64,000 nt of DNA, taken from positions 225,713,157 to 225,777,156 of the forward strand of contig NC_133661.1 of assembly GCF_037893015.1 (NCBI RefSeq). Reading direction: 5' to 3'. Numbering within the stretch: position 1 is the stretch's first letter; each line of letters starts with the position of its first letter. Shown here in pieces: positions 43,595 through 55,340 of this stretch. The position numbers and the translations under genes were made by a program. Source of the DNA: Macrotis lagotis. Its lineage: Eukaryota; Chordata; Mammalia; Peramelemorphia; Peramelidae. The notes beneath the pieces are model-generated. The model had not been told where the DNA came from. It ran no database searches and worked only from the letters and a program-made list of their open reading frames with translations.

Positions 43595-44815
43595 AATGTA
43601 TTTATTAAAAATATGCACCTATTCACAGCTCCACCAACATTGTCCCAGGGTGACCATCTTCCCCCAACTTTTCCCACATTGACATTTCTTAACTTTTGTC
43701 ATATTTATCAGTTTTCGGTTTGTGAAACATGGGATTGTTGATTTTCATTTCTCTTATTTTTTGTGATTTGAGCAAGCTTTCATCTGGTTACTAAAGGTTA
43801 GCAATTTTTCTTTGACCACTCAACTATTGGGAAATGGCTTTTGGCTACATATAGCTATTGCTCTAGCAATGTCATCTATATCTATAGATATCTACATTTC
43901 TATCTATGTATGCATGTATACGTATATCTTAATTGTTGGTATGGTTGAATTAATGTTTGAATACCAAACCCTTATCAGAAAAATTTGATACAAAGATTTT
44001 TTTCTTCCATTTAACCATTTCTGTTCTTAACCTAGGTTCCTTAAGTATGTTGGTGAAGAAGCTTTTCAGTTTCATGCAATCAGAGTTGGCTATTTTATCT
44101 TTGATTCTTGTTTGGTTAAGAATCTGTTTCCTAGAGGAGAAGGCCTATGTTTGAATTGCTGCAGACTATGATGATTTAGATGTTGTCAACAAAATTACCA
44201 TCATCTAAACTTCATCTAGTTATCCTATTCTGACTGCAATAAAAAGTTTTCCAGTAAAAACAAAAAATCTACTTCCTACCCATAGCTTATAATTTATTTT
44301 TATATTATGTTCTTTAATATCAAAGTTGTGTGTCATCTCCTAATTTTTATATTATATTCTAATTTTTTTATACTCTATTCTTTAATATCAAAGTTTTGTA
44401 TCAATCTAGAATGTATTGTAGAGTATAATGTATGATGTTGGTCTGAGCCCAATTTCTTTTGGTCTTGTCTCCAATTTTCCCAGCAGTTTATCCCTAATTT
44501 ATGTTTCACAGCTTATTGAACATCATTGTTGAGTTTCATTGCTTCTGCTTCTCTCCTCTGGTCTATTCAGTCGATCTTCCTTTCTACTTTTTTAACTTAA
44601 TACCAGATGGTTTTGATGATTCGTGCTTTATTACATAGTATGAGGTCAGGAAGTGCTATTCTCCCATTCCCTTTTTGTTCCTTACTCTTTTCATCATTTC
44701 TCTTGATATTGCAGGTATTATCTTTTTTTATATGAATTTTGTTTTATCAAGTTTTCTAAAGTATACCTGGGATAATTTGATTGGTATAGCATTAAAAATA
44801 TAGATTAAGTCAAAG
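43595..44815 (-). mobile_element. LINE-1 fragment: end of ORF2 and 3' UTR, antisense
   Basis: Reading in + order, the 3' UTR comes first: 'cacagctccaccaacattgt', 'ccaaacccttatcagaaaaa', 'gaagaagcttttcagtttca'. The ORF2 end follows: 'ccagatggttttgatgattc', 'gaggtcaggaagtgctattc', 'tgattggtatagcattaaaa'. This order is the standard antisense layout of mammalian L1. The copy is 5'-truncated and diverged, with no open reading frame of note. Confidence 0.75.
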
Positions 44816-45059
44816 CTGATTTTCTTTCCAGTGTTTTTGAAGCAGTGTAACTTGTCTAAACCTTAAAGCAAACCTTGAATTTCTAAGGGGTGTGGAGATG
44901 GGGCCCCCCCTTGGGGAACTAGTGAGTGAAGGAGTTCAGCACACATAAATGTCCAAAAACCCCAGAAACCAAAATACAAAAACATAATGCTCTGAATATA
45001 ACACTAAGTTACATACTAAAGTGACATAGACTTATCAACCAAATGTATCCAAAGCAAAA

Positions 45060-45310
45060 AACCCACCTCTCTTCCAAACATCCCCTTTTTTTTTACTAAA
45101 GGCACCACCAATCCTTCCAGTCATCCAATTAACCTCAGTATCAATCTTAATTCCCCACACATCCAATCAAATTTTTGTCGTTTTTGCCTCTACAACATCT
45201 TCTTGCTCCTCACATACATCATCCTGAATCAGCTCCTCACCTCTTAGAACAATTAAAATAATCATTTAATTAATTAGTCTTTCTACTTATTCCCTTCCCC
45301 TTCCCTCCTC
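45060..45310 (+). mobile_element. CR1/L3-like LINE fragment
   Basis: It has 'aaaggcaccaccaatccttc', 'cagtcatccaattaacctca' and 'cccacacatccaatcaaatt', the same part as 22500-22600 and 63880-63960. Confidence 0.55.
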
Positions 45311-45509
45311 TTCCTCTTTCTCTCCATCCTTCCTTCCTTTTTTTCCATTTCATTTTTTTTCTGAGTTTGAGCCCCCTCTTTCACTCATACTGGAAGGACC
45401 TCTGAACTTTTTTCTTTTCTCTTTCATGCTTTTCAAATATATTTCAAAGGCTTTCTTTTTTTGGCATCACTATTATTAATCAAACCCACCACAACTCCCC
45501 AATTTAAAA

Positions 45510-45722
45510 ATGAAAGAAAGAAAAAATTCTTTGAAACAAATAAATGTAGTCAAAGTGAATTTGTATAATGATCATGTCCAGAAATAAATATCTCTTTCTG
45601 TACCTTGTTTCTATCACTTTTCTGTCAGGACAGGGATCAATCCTCCAGGGACATGACTGAACACTGTATACTTAAGTCTCCCAAAATAGCTTTTTTCTTT
45701 TAAAAAGAAATGAGTTTTAATC
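45510..45722 (+). repeat. Duplicated segment, copy 2
   Basis: It matches 43193-43426: 'ttgaaacaaataaatgtagt', 'aatgatcatgtccagaaata', 'caggacagggatcaatcctc', 'aaaagaaatgagttttaa'. The preceding C/T-rich stretch (45293-45365) is also shared, so the duplication includes the tract edge. Confidence 0.9.
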
Positions 45723-46064
45723 GAACAATTTAAATAATCTCTTAGAATAATTAAAATAATCATTTAATTAGTCTTTCTACTTTAAATCTCCCCAACCCCA
45801 ACTCTAATCTATCTAGTTCAAGACTGAGAATGGGTATGGTCACTGTTCTTTTTCCTGAGTGATTAATGGTTCCAGATTCATTCATTTTTTTGGAAGAAAC
45901 TTCTGAGCTACAGGATAGTATAGTGGTAAGGTAACTCCATAGAGTTAAGTTCTGAGTTCAAGTTTTGCTCATCAGTATAACCATCTGTACTTTGCTTTTT
46001 TAGGGGTTAGTTTTTAAGTTCTCTTCCAACTCTAGACCTAGTTATCTAGAGTAGCCAGTGACAA

Positions 46065-46065
<1 letters not shown>

Positions 46066-46113
<48 letters not shown>

Positions 46114-46117
46114 TATA
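46066..46117. repeat. (TA)n microsatellite
   Basis: This is a TA run of about 24 units with one interruption near its end. Confidence 0.97.
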
Positions 46118-46378
46118 ACAAAATCCTCCTTTTTCTAACACCTCAAAATCCCTTTGTTGAATTAGAAAATGATTTTCTGGCATTCCCCTGCTCTCCCAGA
46201 AAGCTGACCATGTGCCCTTAGGTGGCCACAGGAGGGACATATCAGCACAGTAGTTTTGGAGTAGAACACTAGAGCAGCTCTCCTGGGGAGAACTTCACGG
46301 GAAGAAACAAACCGAGAGCTTGGCAGGAGGAAACTGAGGAAACCCCTTCTCTTTACAAAGGTGGGAGAATTATATGAT

Positions 46379-46512
46379 CAGTCACTTAACCCAGTTTGCC
46401 TCAGTTTCCTCATCTGTAAAATGAGCTGGGGAAAGAAATGGCAATATCTTTGCTAACTCAACCCCAAAGAGGACCAAAAAGAGTCAGACACAATGGAAAT
46501 GACTGAACAAGA
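46379..46512 (+). repeat. CORE-SINE 3' part
   Basis: It has 'cctcagtttcctcatctgta', 'aaatgagctggggaaagaaa', 'aaaagagtcagacacaatgg' and 'aatgactgaacaag'. Confidence 0.8.
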
Positions 46513-46745
46513 AAAGCCTTATATAGAAAATCTAGATCTCCACAGTGAGGTCTAGTTTGAGTGGACAAATGCTCTTGGAGATGAGAAGTACCATAACAGT
46601 ATAGCAGAGAGAGCAAGGTCACACAGAATTAAATACCTCTTACATCTTTCTTATGAGTCACCCCTATGGCTCTACACAGGAGATCCCTCCTGCTTTGATG
46701 CAAACTTGAGTTGATTCTCCAAATTGCTTTAGGCAAGGGATTCTT

Positions 46746-46884
46746 TTTTTTTTTTTTGCAAGGCAGTGGGATTAAGTGGCTTGCCCAAGGTCACACAGCT
46801 AGGAAATTATTAAGTGTCTGAGGTTGGATTTGAACTCAGGTACTCCTGATTCCAGGCCAGTGTTCTATCCACTGCGCCACCCCA
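46746..46884 (-). repeat. Young marsupial SINE, antisense
   Basis: It is flanked by taggcaagggattctt (46730-46745) and taggcaaggaattctt (46885-46900). The body runs from poly-T to 'tccactgcgccaccc'. Confidence 0.94.
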
Positions 46885-47227
46885 TAGGCAAGGAATTCTT
46901 AACATTAGTTTGGTATCATGAACCCTTCAGCAACTTAATTAAAGACTCCATCTCAGAATACTGTTTTTAAATGTCTAAGAGAATATACATGTTTACAAAG
47001 AAAACTATATTGAAATATAGTTATGAAAATATCAACATTTACATCTTCTTTCAGGGAAAACAAACTCCTCAGTGTCACTGGCCAGATGATTCTGTGTCCC
47101 TGGGGTAAGAAACATAGGAAATTCTATGTTGGTCCCACCACTGTCCTAGTGGCATTTCTGGCATTAAGTTGGATCCTGTGTCCACTGAATGAGGCATGCC
47201 TCAAAGAAAGGGTGTTAGTATTTTTAG

Positions 47228-47381
47228 TAGATTATTTTTTTATTTTTACAAGGCAGTGGGGTTAAGTGACTTGCCCAAGGTCACACAGCTAGGTGATTAC
47301 TAAGTGTCTGAGGTTGAATTTGAACTCAGGTACTCCTGATTCCAGGGTGGTGCTCTATCTTCTAGGCCACCTAAATGCCCT
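47228..47381 (-). repeat. Marsupial SINE, antisense
   Basis: It has 'caaggcagtggggttaagtg', 'acttgcccaaggtcacacag' and 'taggccacctaaatgcc'. A ggttagtatt-type duplication is seen on either side. Confidence 0.9.
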
Positions 47382-47495
47382 AAAAGGGGTTAGTATTGAT
47401 TGGATGCTTTAGGCAAACAATCACTAGAACCTGTCTTCGCTGGTTGATTTTGATATCTGATTTGATATCCTGTGTTGCTTGACTTTCTAGGTGTA

Positions 47496-47559
47496 ATTTT
47501 TCTCTGTCTTGCTTTCCCTCTCCCTTTCTGTCTCTCCTTCTTCCCCCACCCCACTCTGT

Positions 47560-47607
<48 letters not shown>

Positions 47608-48061
47608 CTCTCCTCTCTTGTTCTCCCACCCACCCCACCACTTGGCATCTTATTCCATCTCTGTGCCTTGCTGTCTCTTTCTCATTTCCCTCCTTCTCTC
47701 CACTGTTTGTCTCTCTTCTCTCCTCTCTCTTTCTCCTTTTCTCTCTGTCTCTTTCCATCTCTTTCTCTCCGCTTCTATTTCTTTTCTCTCTCTTTCCATC
47801 TTTATCTTTTTCCTTCTCTCTTTCTATGCCTTTATCTTCTTCCAAGTCTCTCTTCATCCCTTTCTCTATCTGTCTTTGTCTGTTTTTTTCTCTACCTCTG
47901 TCTCTTTCCATCTCTCTCTCTCATTCTTTCTCTCTCTTCCTCCTCTCTTTCTGTCCATCTCTCTGTCTCTGTCTTTCTTTGTCTCTCTATCTGTCTCTGT
48001 CTCTGCCTCTGTCTATCTGTCTCTGTCTCTCTGTATGTCTGTCTTTCTCTTTGTCTTTCTG

Positions 48062-48101
<40 letters not shown>
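47496..48101. repeat. Long polypyrimidine tract (about 600 bases)
   Basis: The + strand is nearly all C and T with regular ctctgtctct units and a perfect CT run at each end. It produces long Ser/Leu-rich frames on + and Arg/Glu-rich frames on -. These are composition artefacts. Confidence 0.95.
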
Positions 48102-48105
<4 letters not shown>

Positions 48106-48106
48106 C

Positions 48107-48420
48107 TACAGCTGAAAGAAGGGCCGAAGTGAGGAAGGATGTCAAGACTCCAAGGGATCATTGTGTGGGAGGCCTCTTTCAGCTTAATTTGTATTGTCCC
48201 TGTCCTTCACCTAGCAGCTGCAAAATGATGACAGCCAATTTAGAAAATGCTGTAGCTGCTTGCTGCTTCAGGCCTCCTTAAATAGCACGGGGTTAATTAT
48301 GCCTCTCCTGTTATTTCAGATCCAGAATCTACAGTAATTCTGCCAAGCTGGGCTGTAGATGAACTTCAGGTTTCTTAAGTAAATATATATTCTTTGGAGC
48401 CAGGAAGTGTTGTCCCCCAA
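48107..48420. other. Unique block next to the polypyrimidine tract
   Basis: I see no SINE, LINE or simple repeat. There is a well-mixed sequence with 'ctgcaaaatgatgacagcca' and 'gggttaattatgcctctcct'. It may be a conserved non-coding element. No gene is supported. Confidence 0.35.
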
Positions 48421-48551
48421 GAGTGAAGCAACTCTTGTTTTCAAGCATTTTTGCCAGCAACAGAGTTTTCCATTCAGACAGCAAACCTTATATTTGTTAA
48501 AGCACTTGGAAGATTGTTTAAAATGCTTATTCAGAGTACCCACCCTGGGCC

Positions 48552-48783
48552 TACAATAGCTAACAGTTATAAAGTGCCTACTATGTGCTGGCTTACTATT
48601 ATCTCATTTGTTCTTCACAACAACCCTGGGAGGTAACTGCTAATATCCCCAATTTACAGAGGAGGAAACTGAGGCAAGCAGAGATGAAAAAACGTGCCCA
48701 GGATCACAAAGCTAGTAGTTCTGAGCCTGAATTTGAACACAAGTCTTCCTAACTCTAGACTTGACCCTCTATTCTGCCACCAA
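48552..48783 (-). repeat. MIR element
   Basis: It has 'agtgcctactatgtgctggc', 'cacaacaaccctgggaggta', 'cagaggaggaaactgaggca', 'cacaagtcttcctaactcta'. It is well preserved. Confidence 0.85.
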
Positions 48784-49219
48784 ACTGTTTATGGGACCTG
48801 CTTCATCTACCTCTCTAGAACATGGGCCCCTCAGGTATAAGGATCTTTCTTAATCCACATATATTTAATACTGTAGCTTACAAGAGCCTTCCAATGAATT
48901 TATTTCTATTAGTCAATCAAATAATACAATCATTAATTCAAAGAAAAGACATTTAATAGCAAAAAAAATTCTTGCATTAACCCGAAGGACCTCCAACAAT
49001 TTACAGATGCCATCTGTGGAAAGAGTGGACATGCATAGGGTTCACAAATGGGGTCACATACAGAGGAGCACAGAGCCAGGGTCTAAGCAGGAAGGGTCAC
49101 TAAAAGATATATGCCCCAATGCTGCAAGCCCTGATGTTTCCTGTTCCTAGTTTGACCGTAACTAGTAGTCTTTCTCTAGTACTCTCTGCTCTGTGTGAAT
49201 ATGCAATTATGCTTGTGTT

Positions 49220-49222
<3 letters not shown>

Positions 49223-49270
<48 letters not shown>
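49223..49270. repeat. (TA)n microsatellite
   Basis: This is a TA run of about 22 units. Confidence 0.97.
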
Positions 49271-49272
<2 letters not shown>

Positions 49273-49683
49273 GTCTGTCTCTATTCTGGGCCTCTCTTGG
49301 GCAAGTCACTCCCCAGTGTCATGTTCTTTTTTGAAATCTCCTGACTTCAAGTCTCCTTCCACCCTGCTCAGTTCTAGTCTGATAGGGTGTGGGGACTTGA
49401 AAGCTCTTCTCTGTTAATCTCTGATAAAGGTGGGCTATGAGCCAGCATATTCAGCCATCAAAAGTCAGGCAGGGTCTACTTAGCCTAAGATTAAGTCTTT
49501 TCCTTTACCCTCTAGGTCGGGCGCTGAGATTTCTGTTACTTACCTGACTTACAGTTAGAAATTCCCAATATTCTCTCAGATTTGCCATGTAAATGAATTT
49601 AAACTGGGGGGGAAAAGACTAGAAATTTAACCTTTATTGAATATATCGGTCAGCTACTAAACTTTACAGAAAGGGGTTTGTTT

Positions 49684-49920
49684 TAAAAAAAATTTTTTTC
49701 TCAAATACATGTAAAAACAATTAACATTCGTTTTTTAAAAGTTTTGAATTCCAGATTTTCTTCTTCCTCCCTTCTTTTTTCCTCTCCCACACTGAGAAGA
49801 CAAGCAATTTCAAACAGGTGATATTTGTGCAGTTATGCAAAACCTATTTCCGTATTAGACATGTTAGAAAAAAAAACACATACAAGAAAAAAAGTTTTAG
49901 AAGTTTGCTTCACTCTATGT
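49684..49920 (-). mobile_element. LINE-1 3' end, antisense
   Basis: It has 'aacaattaacattcgttttt', 'cacactgagaagacaagcaa' and 'gtgcagttatgcaaaaccta', 'tattagacatgttagaaaa', the mirror of the L1 tail order. It appears split from a further piece after 50095 by the SINE at 49951. Confidence 0.65.
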
Positions 49921-49950
49921 TTACACTCCATTTATTTATTTGTTTGTTTA

Positions 49951-50094
49951 TTTATTTAGTTTTTGCAAAGCAGGGGGTTAAGTGACTTGCCCAAGGTCAC
50001 ACAGCTGGGTAATATTTTTTTTGAATGTCTGATCTCAGGTCCTCCTGACTTCAGGGCTGGTGCTCTATCCATTGCCTCACCGAGCTGCTACCCC
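49951..50094 (-). repeat. Marsupial SINE, antisense
   Basis: It has 'gcaaagcagggggttaagtg', 'acttgcccaaggtcacacag' and 'gtgctctatccattgcctca'. It sits inside the L1 3' end. Confidence 0.88.
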
Positions 50095-50531
50095 CATTTA
50101 TTCTTTCTTTGGAGATGGATAGCTTTTTCTTTTTCAGCATAATTTAAGGGGTTCCTAATATAGGGTCCCCAGACCTTTTAGGAATTCTATGAATAGAGGT
50201 TCTGTGAACTTAAATAATAAGAAAAATAGTTACTAATCTCCAACTGAAATCTAGCATTCCCTTTAATTATTGAAAAATTATGTATTGAAAAGAGTTCCTA
50301 TCTTTTACCACAGTACCAAAAGAGGGCCTTGAAACAGCATTAATAATCTCTGCTCTGTAGGTTTGACAGAGCCTTTGACCAATAGAATACCTTTCTGTCT
50401 TCTTTGAGATTAATGAAATTAATTTTTGACAAAGATTCTACAGGAGAGCTTTTGCTAAGACCTTCTGGGCTTCTAACTCTTCTACCTTTAGCCCAACTTT
50501 CCAACTCAGGCCTAAGTAGCACCGCAGCAAG

Positions 50532-50830
50532 TTAGAATCAGAAGGGACTTTAGACATCAGCAAGCTCATTTTACAGAAGAGGAAACTGAGACTCAAGAGG
50601 ATAAGAGATTTATCCAAAGTAACATGGTTAGTGATAAATTTGGGACCTGAACCTGATTCCCAGGCTATCATTGTGGAAAATTAAAATTTTTCTTATGACA
50701 ATACATATAGAAAGAAGGTAACAAAGAGGTAGCTGATTAGTCTAGCCCTGTCATTCCACAGATGAAGAAACAGACTCAGAGAAGTGATTTGTTCACTGCA
50801 AAGCTAGGACACATACCCTGCTCCGATGTA
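50532..50830 (-). repeat. MIR-like fragments
   Basis: Two antisense pieces are present: 'ttacagaagaggaaactgag' with 'ccaaagtaacatggttagtg', then 'ccacagatgaagaaacagac' with 'ttcactgcaaagctaggaca'. Confidence 0.55.
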
Positions 50831-50865
50831 TTTTTCACCCTTCGTCATCATCATCTCACATTTAT

Positions 50866-51076
50866 ATTTTGTTTGTTTAGGCAGTCAGTTGTGTCTAATG
50901 CTTTGTTACCCTCTTTTGGGTAGAATGGTTTGCCATTTCATTTTCCGGCGGATCAAGGCTAACAGATTAAGTGACTTGCCCAGGGTCATAGAGCTAGTGT
51001 CATGTTGGATTTGAATTCAAGTTTTCCTGATTCCCAGTCCAGCGATCTTTCTGTTGAGCCAACTAGCTGTTTCTCA
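50866..51076 (-). repeat. CORE-SINE
   Basis: It has 'cagtcagttgtgtctaatgc', 'gacttgcccagggtcataga' and 'ttctgttgagccaactagct'. Confidence 0.78.
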
Positions 51077-51119
51077 CTTCTACTTTGGCCTTTTTAACAG
51101 CAGCCTGGTGAGGGAGTAT

Positions 51120-51290
51120 GTCATATTAGTAGAAGTCTCTATGCATTTTAAAGAGAAGAAAACGGTCTTAGAAAAGTAAAATGATTTACCCAGGGTCTCA
51201 TAGGATGGACATAAGAGTCAAATACAGATCTTTTGACTTCCTGGTCTAATGTTCCTTCCTACCTCACTCAACCTCCCCTAATTGTGGAGC
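51120..51290 (-). repeat. MIR-like fragment
   Basis: It has 'atgatttacccagggtctca' and 'gatcttttgacttcctggtc'. It is diverged. Confidence 0.4.
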
Positions 51291-51649
51291 CAGTAGATTT
51301 TCTTCCATATGAATGCATAGTATGAATCTGTTACTCTCAGCATTATTGCATTTAATTACCATTTATTATGTGTCCTGACCAATACCACAATGAAGAAAGA
51401 GAGCAACTCATCCTCAGGGTTACACTGAGTGCTGCCCACACCCAGGGGTTGATTACATTTCTCAGGTTGAAGCTTGACCAGCCTCATACCAAAGAGACTT
51501 GAATTTAATGGGCTGGTTGAATCTCTGTTACTTGGGATGACGTATGAACCTCATAACCTCAAGAAGGACATGCAAGTGTGATTCAAATACCTTCCACCAG
51601 GCATGTTTTTCTTCACATGGCACTCAGATGTGATGGTTTTAGTGACTCT

Positions 51650-51902
51650 ACGTCCCCACTTTTTCAGTCATGTCTGACTCTTTGTTGACTCTATTTCTAG
51701 TTTTCTTGGCAAAGATATCAATGTAGTTTTCCATTTCCTTTTCCAGCTCAATTTACAGATGAGGAAACTGAGGCAAACAGGGTTAAGTGACTTGCCCAAG
51801 GTCACCCAGTTGGAAGTATCTGAGGCCATATTTGAACGCTTGCAGAAGATTCTTCCTGACTCCAGGCTCAGCACTCTATCCACTATGCCACCTAGTTGCA
51901 GT
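51650..51902 (-). repeat. CORE-SINE
   Basis: It has 'ttcagtcatgtctgactctt', 'ttttcttggcaaagatatca', 'cagatgaggaaactgaggca', 'gcactctatccactatgcca'. It is full-length. Confidence 0.85.
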
Positions 51903-52004
51903 CAAAAAACCTGGTTTCAAATCCTGATTCTGGCATTTTCTATTTATGTGACCTTTGGCAAGACATTTAATCTCCCTGTATCTCAGTTTCTTCATGGGAG
52001 TTAA

Positions 52005-52190
52005 AATCCCTAGTCACAGACACTTACTAGTTATGTGACCCTGAGCAAATCACTTAACCGCAATCTGCCTCAGTTTCCTCAACTGGAAAATGAAAATAAT
52101 AATAAATGCCTCCCTTCCAAGGGTGTTGTGAAGGTCAAGTGAAATAACCAGTACAGAGTCTGACCAGACTAGATAACTGCTAAGGGCCTT
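52005..52190 (+). repeat. MIR element
   Basis: It has 'cacttactagttatgtgacc', 'ctgagcaaatcacttaaccg', 'ctgcctcagtttcctcaact' and 'gggtgttgtgaaggtcaagt'. Confidence 0.82.
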
Positions 52191-52429
52191 CCAACTTTAA
52201 ATCTGAAATTACCTACTTCTATTGTAACTGAAACAATTCCTAGTTACCACTCTGACCCAAATCTCTTCCTTTCTGTGTTCTGTCGTGAAATGGACTATGG
52301 ACCAGGTGGCTGGAGGTCTAGCTTTGTGTCTCAGGAAAGTTGTTGCCCTTTCTGCCTCTTTTTTGAAATGAGAGGTCTCCACTCATTCATCTCTAAGATT
52401 CATTTTAGCTCTTTCATTCTGTGGTTCTA

Positions 52430-53268
52430 TGAATTTGTTCCATTGAGATCTTTATCACCTTTTATTGGATTGCTCCCAGATCTATATATCCAGCCCCAAT
52501 TCCTCTCCTGAGCTTTAACCTCATATCATCAAGTGCCTTATGGATAATTCAAACTGGGTGTTCCATCGTCATCTCAGAACTGGCATGTTTCAGAACAGAA
52601 CTCATTATTTTTCATCTATGCATATCCCTTTCCTAAGCTTCCTTATTTTATTTTGTTTTGTTTTGGTTTTTTGGAGGGAAAGCACCATCATCTTTTTGGT
52701 CACTCAAACTTATAAACCTTCAGAGTTGTCTTTGATTGGTCACTTTCATCCTCACATAGGTCTTGTCGTTTTTGTTTCCTTTCTGTTTTGGACACATTTC
52801 TCTCTGTTCTGTAAGCTGTAATCTGATTTTAGCCTCTGTTGTCTAGACTATTGCAATAGCAATTGGTCTCCCTCACTTAATTCTCTTTGTACTAAAATAA
52901 ATCTCAACCATCAAAGTGACTTTCCTAAAGCAGAGGTCTAATTGTCTAACCTCCCAGGAGTATGCTAGTAGATATTTAACAACAGTCTCTGTGGACTAAA
53001 AATTGTACTATAGGACATACTTTTAAGTTTAATCTATATTGTTCATATTTTCTCCATCACTTTAAAAGACAATCAACAGAAAGTAAATCAATGCCTAATC
53101 CTTAGCATTTGCTTATTTCTGAGATGAAATGCTCACACTGAAAATCTAATTATTTTCTCCAGCACACTACTCCACCCTCCTTCTCATTAAATTCCAATTA
53201 TTGTCTATTATCTCTAGAATCAAATATAAACTCCTCTATTTGACATTTAAAGTTCTATAGCTTCAAGG
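52430..53268 (+). mobile_element. CR1/L3-like LINE fragment
   Basis: It has 'cccagatctatatatccagc', 'gtgttccatcgtcatctcag', 'aacagaactcattatttttc', 'ctagactattgcaatagcaa', 'gtctaacctcccaggagtat', then 'tagaatcaaatataaactcc'. It is long but decayed, with insertions. Confidence 0.6.
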
Positions 53269-53269
53269 A

Positions 53270-53625
53270 ACCTGCACAGGTTGAGGGTAAGTGATGGATC
53301 TCAAACCTGTTGGTGTATTAATGGGGTGTCTACCCCCAAGTATATAAAGATTTCCCCTGGTGGAATGGACAGATGAGAACAGTTTTTTCCAATGTCCATG
53401 AAGGAATCTGAAGCAAGCCTTGTGGAAAGTTTGTTTAGATGTGGAAGATGCTAAAAGTCTACCACTGTATCCCAGGATATCATCAGTCATATTGACTTTC
53501 CTCTTGCCATTAAACTTCAATGATTTAGGAAGAGTGACTGTGCAACTCTATCTCACTTAAATCCAATGCACACACTAGTCATCTCCCATGATGTCATTGG
53601 CCCTCTTTGAGAACAAAGCAGCACA
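53270..53625 (-). repeat. Dispersed repeat (marsupial SINE-like), antisense
   Basis: The end 'tctcccatgatgtcattggc' followed by 'cctctttgagaacaaagcag' is the reverse complement of the start also seen in the repeats near 56525 and 58283 (ttctcaaagaaaaccatggc, gacatcagggaggtgaggcc). The family is unnamed. Confidence 0.5.
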
Positions 53626-54290
53626 ATTCTTTAAAGCCTGACTCTCACTCTCTTTCCTGTGTTTATCCCTTTGTTCTGGCTGTTTCCCAAATAGTGCCTA
53701 ACATAGTAAGAGCTTAATAAATGCTTATTTTCTGAGTAAATGACTACAATGTTCTATCCTTCAAAACTAAGATAAAATATCACTTTCATCAGAAAGGCTT
53801 TCCTAGTTCATTCTCCCTCCCTCTTCCTATCCTAGGTGATCTTACATCTCTTTTGGATGTGTTTTGCTTATATCTATAAATAGATATATAGATATGAGTA
53901 TATATAATGTATGTGTGTATACATGAGTACAATTTCCCTCATTAGGATAGAAACCTCAAAGGAAGTTCTGCTTAGTTTTTGTTTTTGTATCTTCATTGCT
54001 TACCTAGCATACAGTAGGTTCTAGAGTATGTGGGCATACATGTAAATGTGCACACATATATTCATATGTATATACATACTACATGTGTTTATATGCATAT
54101 TATGTATATATATAAACCATGGATTTATATATTTATGTACTCACACACATAACCCTATATGTATTCTCTGTATTTTCTATTTGTCTATGGACATATTGTC
54201 TCCCCTTAATAGACTATAAGTTCCTTGAGGTCAAGACCCATATCTCTTTTGGATTTGTGTTCTTAAGTCCTTAATAAGTGATTGTTGACT
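53626..54290 (+). mobile_element. CR1/L3-like LINE 3' end with TA/TG-rich insert
   Basis: It has 'caaaactaagataaaatatc', 'cagaaaggctttcctagttc', and the characteristic 3' end 'ctataagttccttgaggtca'. The middle (53870-54140) is expanded TA/TG simple sequence. Confidence 0.5.
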
Positions 54291-54784
54291 TATTTGTTTG
54301 AACAAATGTTATAGAAGATATTCAAGAAAAGGATGGAGTCAACAACTCTATTTTTTCTGATGAGGTCAAAGAACAGCTACTCTGGCACTACCTCCTAGGA
54401 TCTTTCAGGCTATATATTAGCTGCTCCAGCTTTAAGTTCTGCAAGTTAAGTCAAGCGAACAAACATTTATTAAATGATTACTATTTTTCAGTTACTGTGG
54501 TAAGCAGTGGGGATATAAAAAATGTCAAAGACAATCCCTGCCCTCAAGGAGCTCACAATCTAGTGAATGAAACAATATGTAGACACTTATACAAACAACA
54601 CATATATACTGGGTAAATTCATTGTAATCACAGAGGAAAAGCTCTAGCATTAAGGGAGATGGTGTAAGACTTCTTCAAGGTGGAATTTTAATTGACACTT
54701 GAACAAAATCAAGGAAACCAGAAGATGGAGGCAAGTTTGAAGAGCATTCAATCATATGGGAGAGCCAAAGACATCAAAGAAAGA

Positions 54785-55340
54785 GGGAAAGGACACCCAT
54801 ATCTACAAAAATATTTATAGCTGCTCTTTTTTGTGATAACAAAATTGGAAACCGAGGGAGTGTCTATCAGTTGAGGAATGACTGAGCAAATTGTGATATA
54901 TGATTGTGATGGAATACTATTATACTATAATAAATAATGAAGGGGGATGGTTTCAGAAAAACCATCTAGAAAGTATGAACTTATGCATAATGAAATAAGC
55001 AGAATCAGAAAACAATTCTATAACAAGAACAATATTGCTAAGATAATCAACTTTGACTTAACTGATCAACATAATGATCAACCACAATACTAAAGAGATC
55101 ATGATGAAACATTCTGTCCCTCATCAGATAGTGAACTGATAGATTCAGAGAGAGACTGAAGAATATCTTTCTTTTCTCTCTTCTTTTTGTATTTAACTAA
55201 TAATGCAGGAATTTGCTTTGTCTTTCTATATTTGTAATAACAGGTTATCTTTTTTTTGACTTCTCAATGGGTAGAGGAGGTAGAGAGAGGTAGGGAGGGA
55301 ATTTAGAACTGAAAATTAAATTTAAAAAGTTAAATGCATG
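54785..55340 (+). mobile_element. LINE-1 3' UTR, sense
   Basis: It has 'atatttatagctgctctttt', 'atcagttgaggaatgactga', 'gatggaatactattatacta', 'ataagcagaatcagaaaaca', 'gggaatttagaactgaaaat', an ordered, 5'-truncated copy. Confidence 0.75.

Noticed and set aside
47390-48281. Long Ser/Leu-rich (+) and Arg/Glu-rich (-) frames
   Set aside because: They are products of the CT-rich tract. Pyrimidine-only codons avoid stops on both strands.
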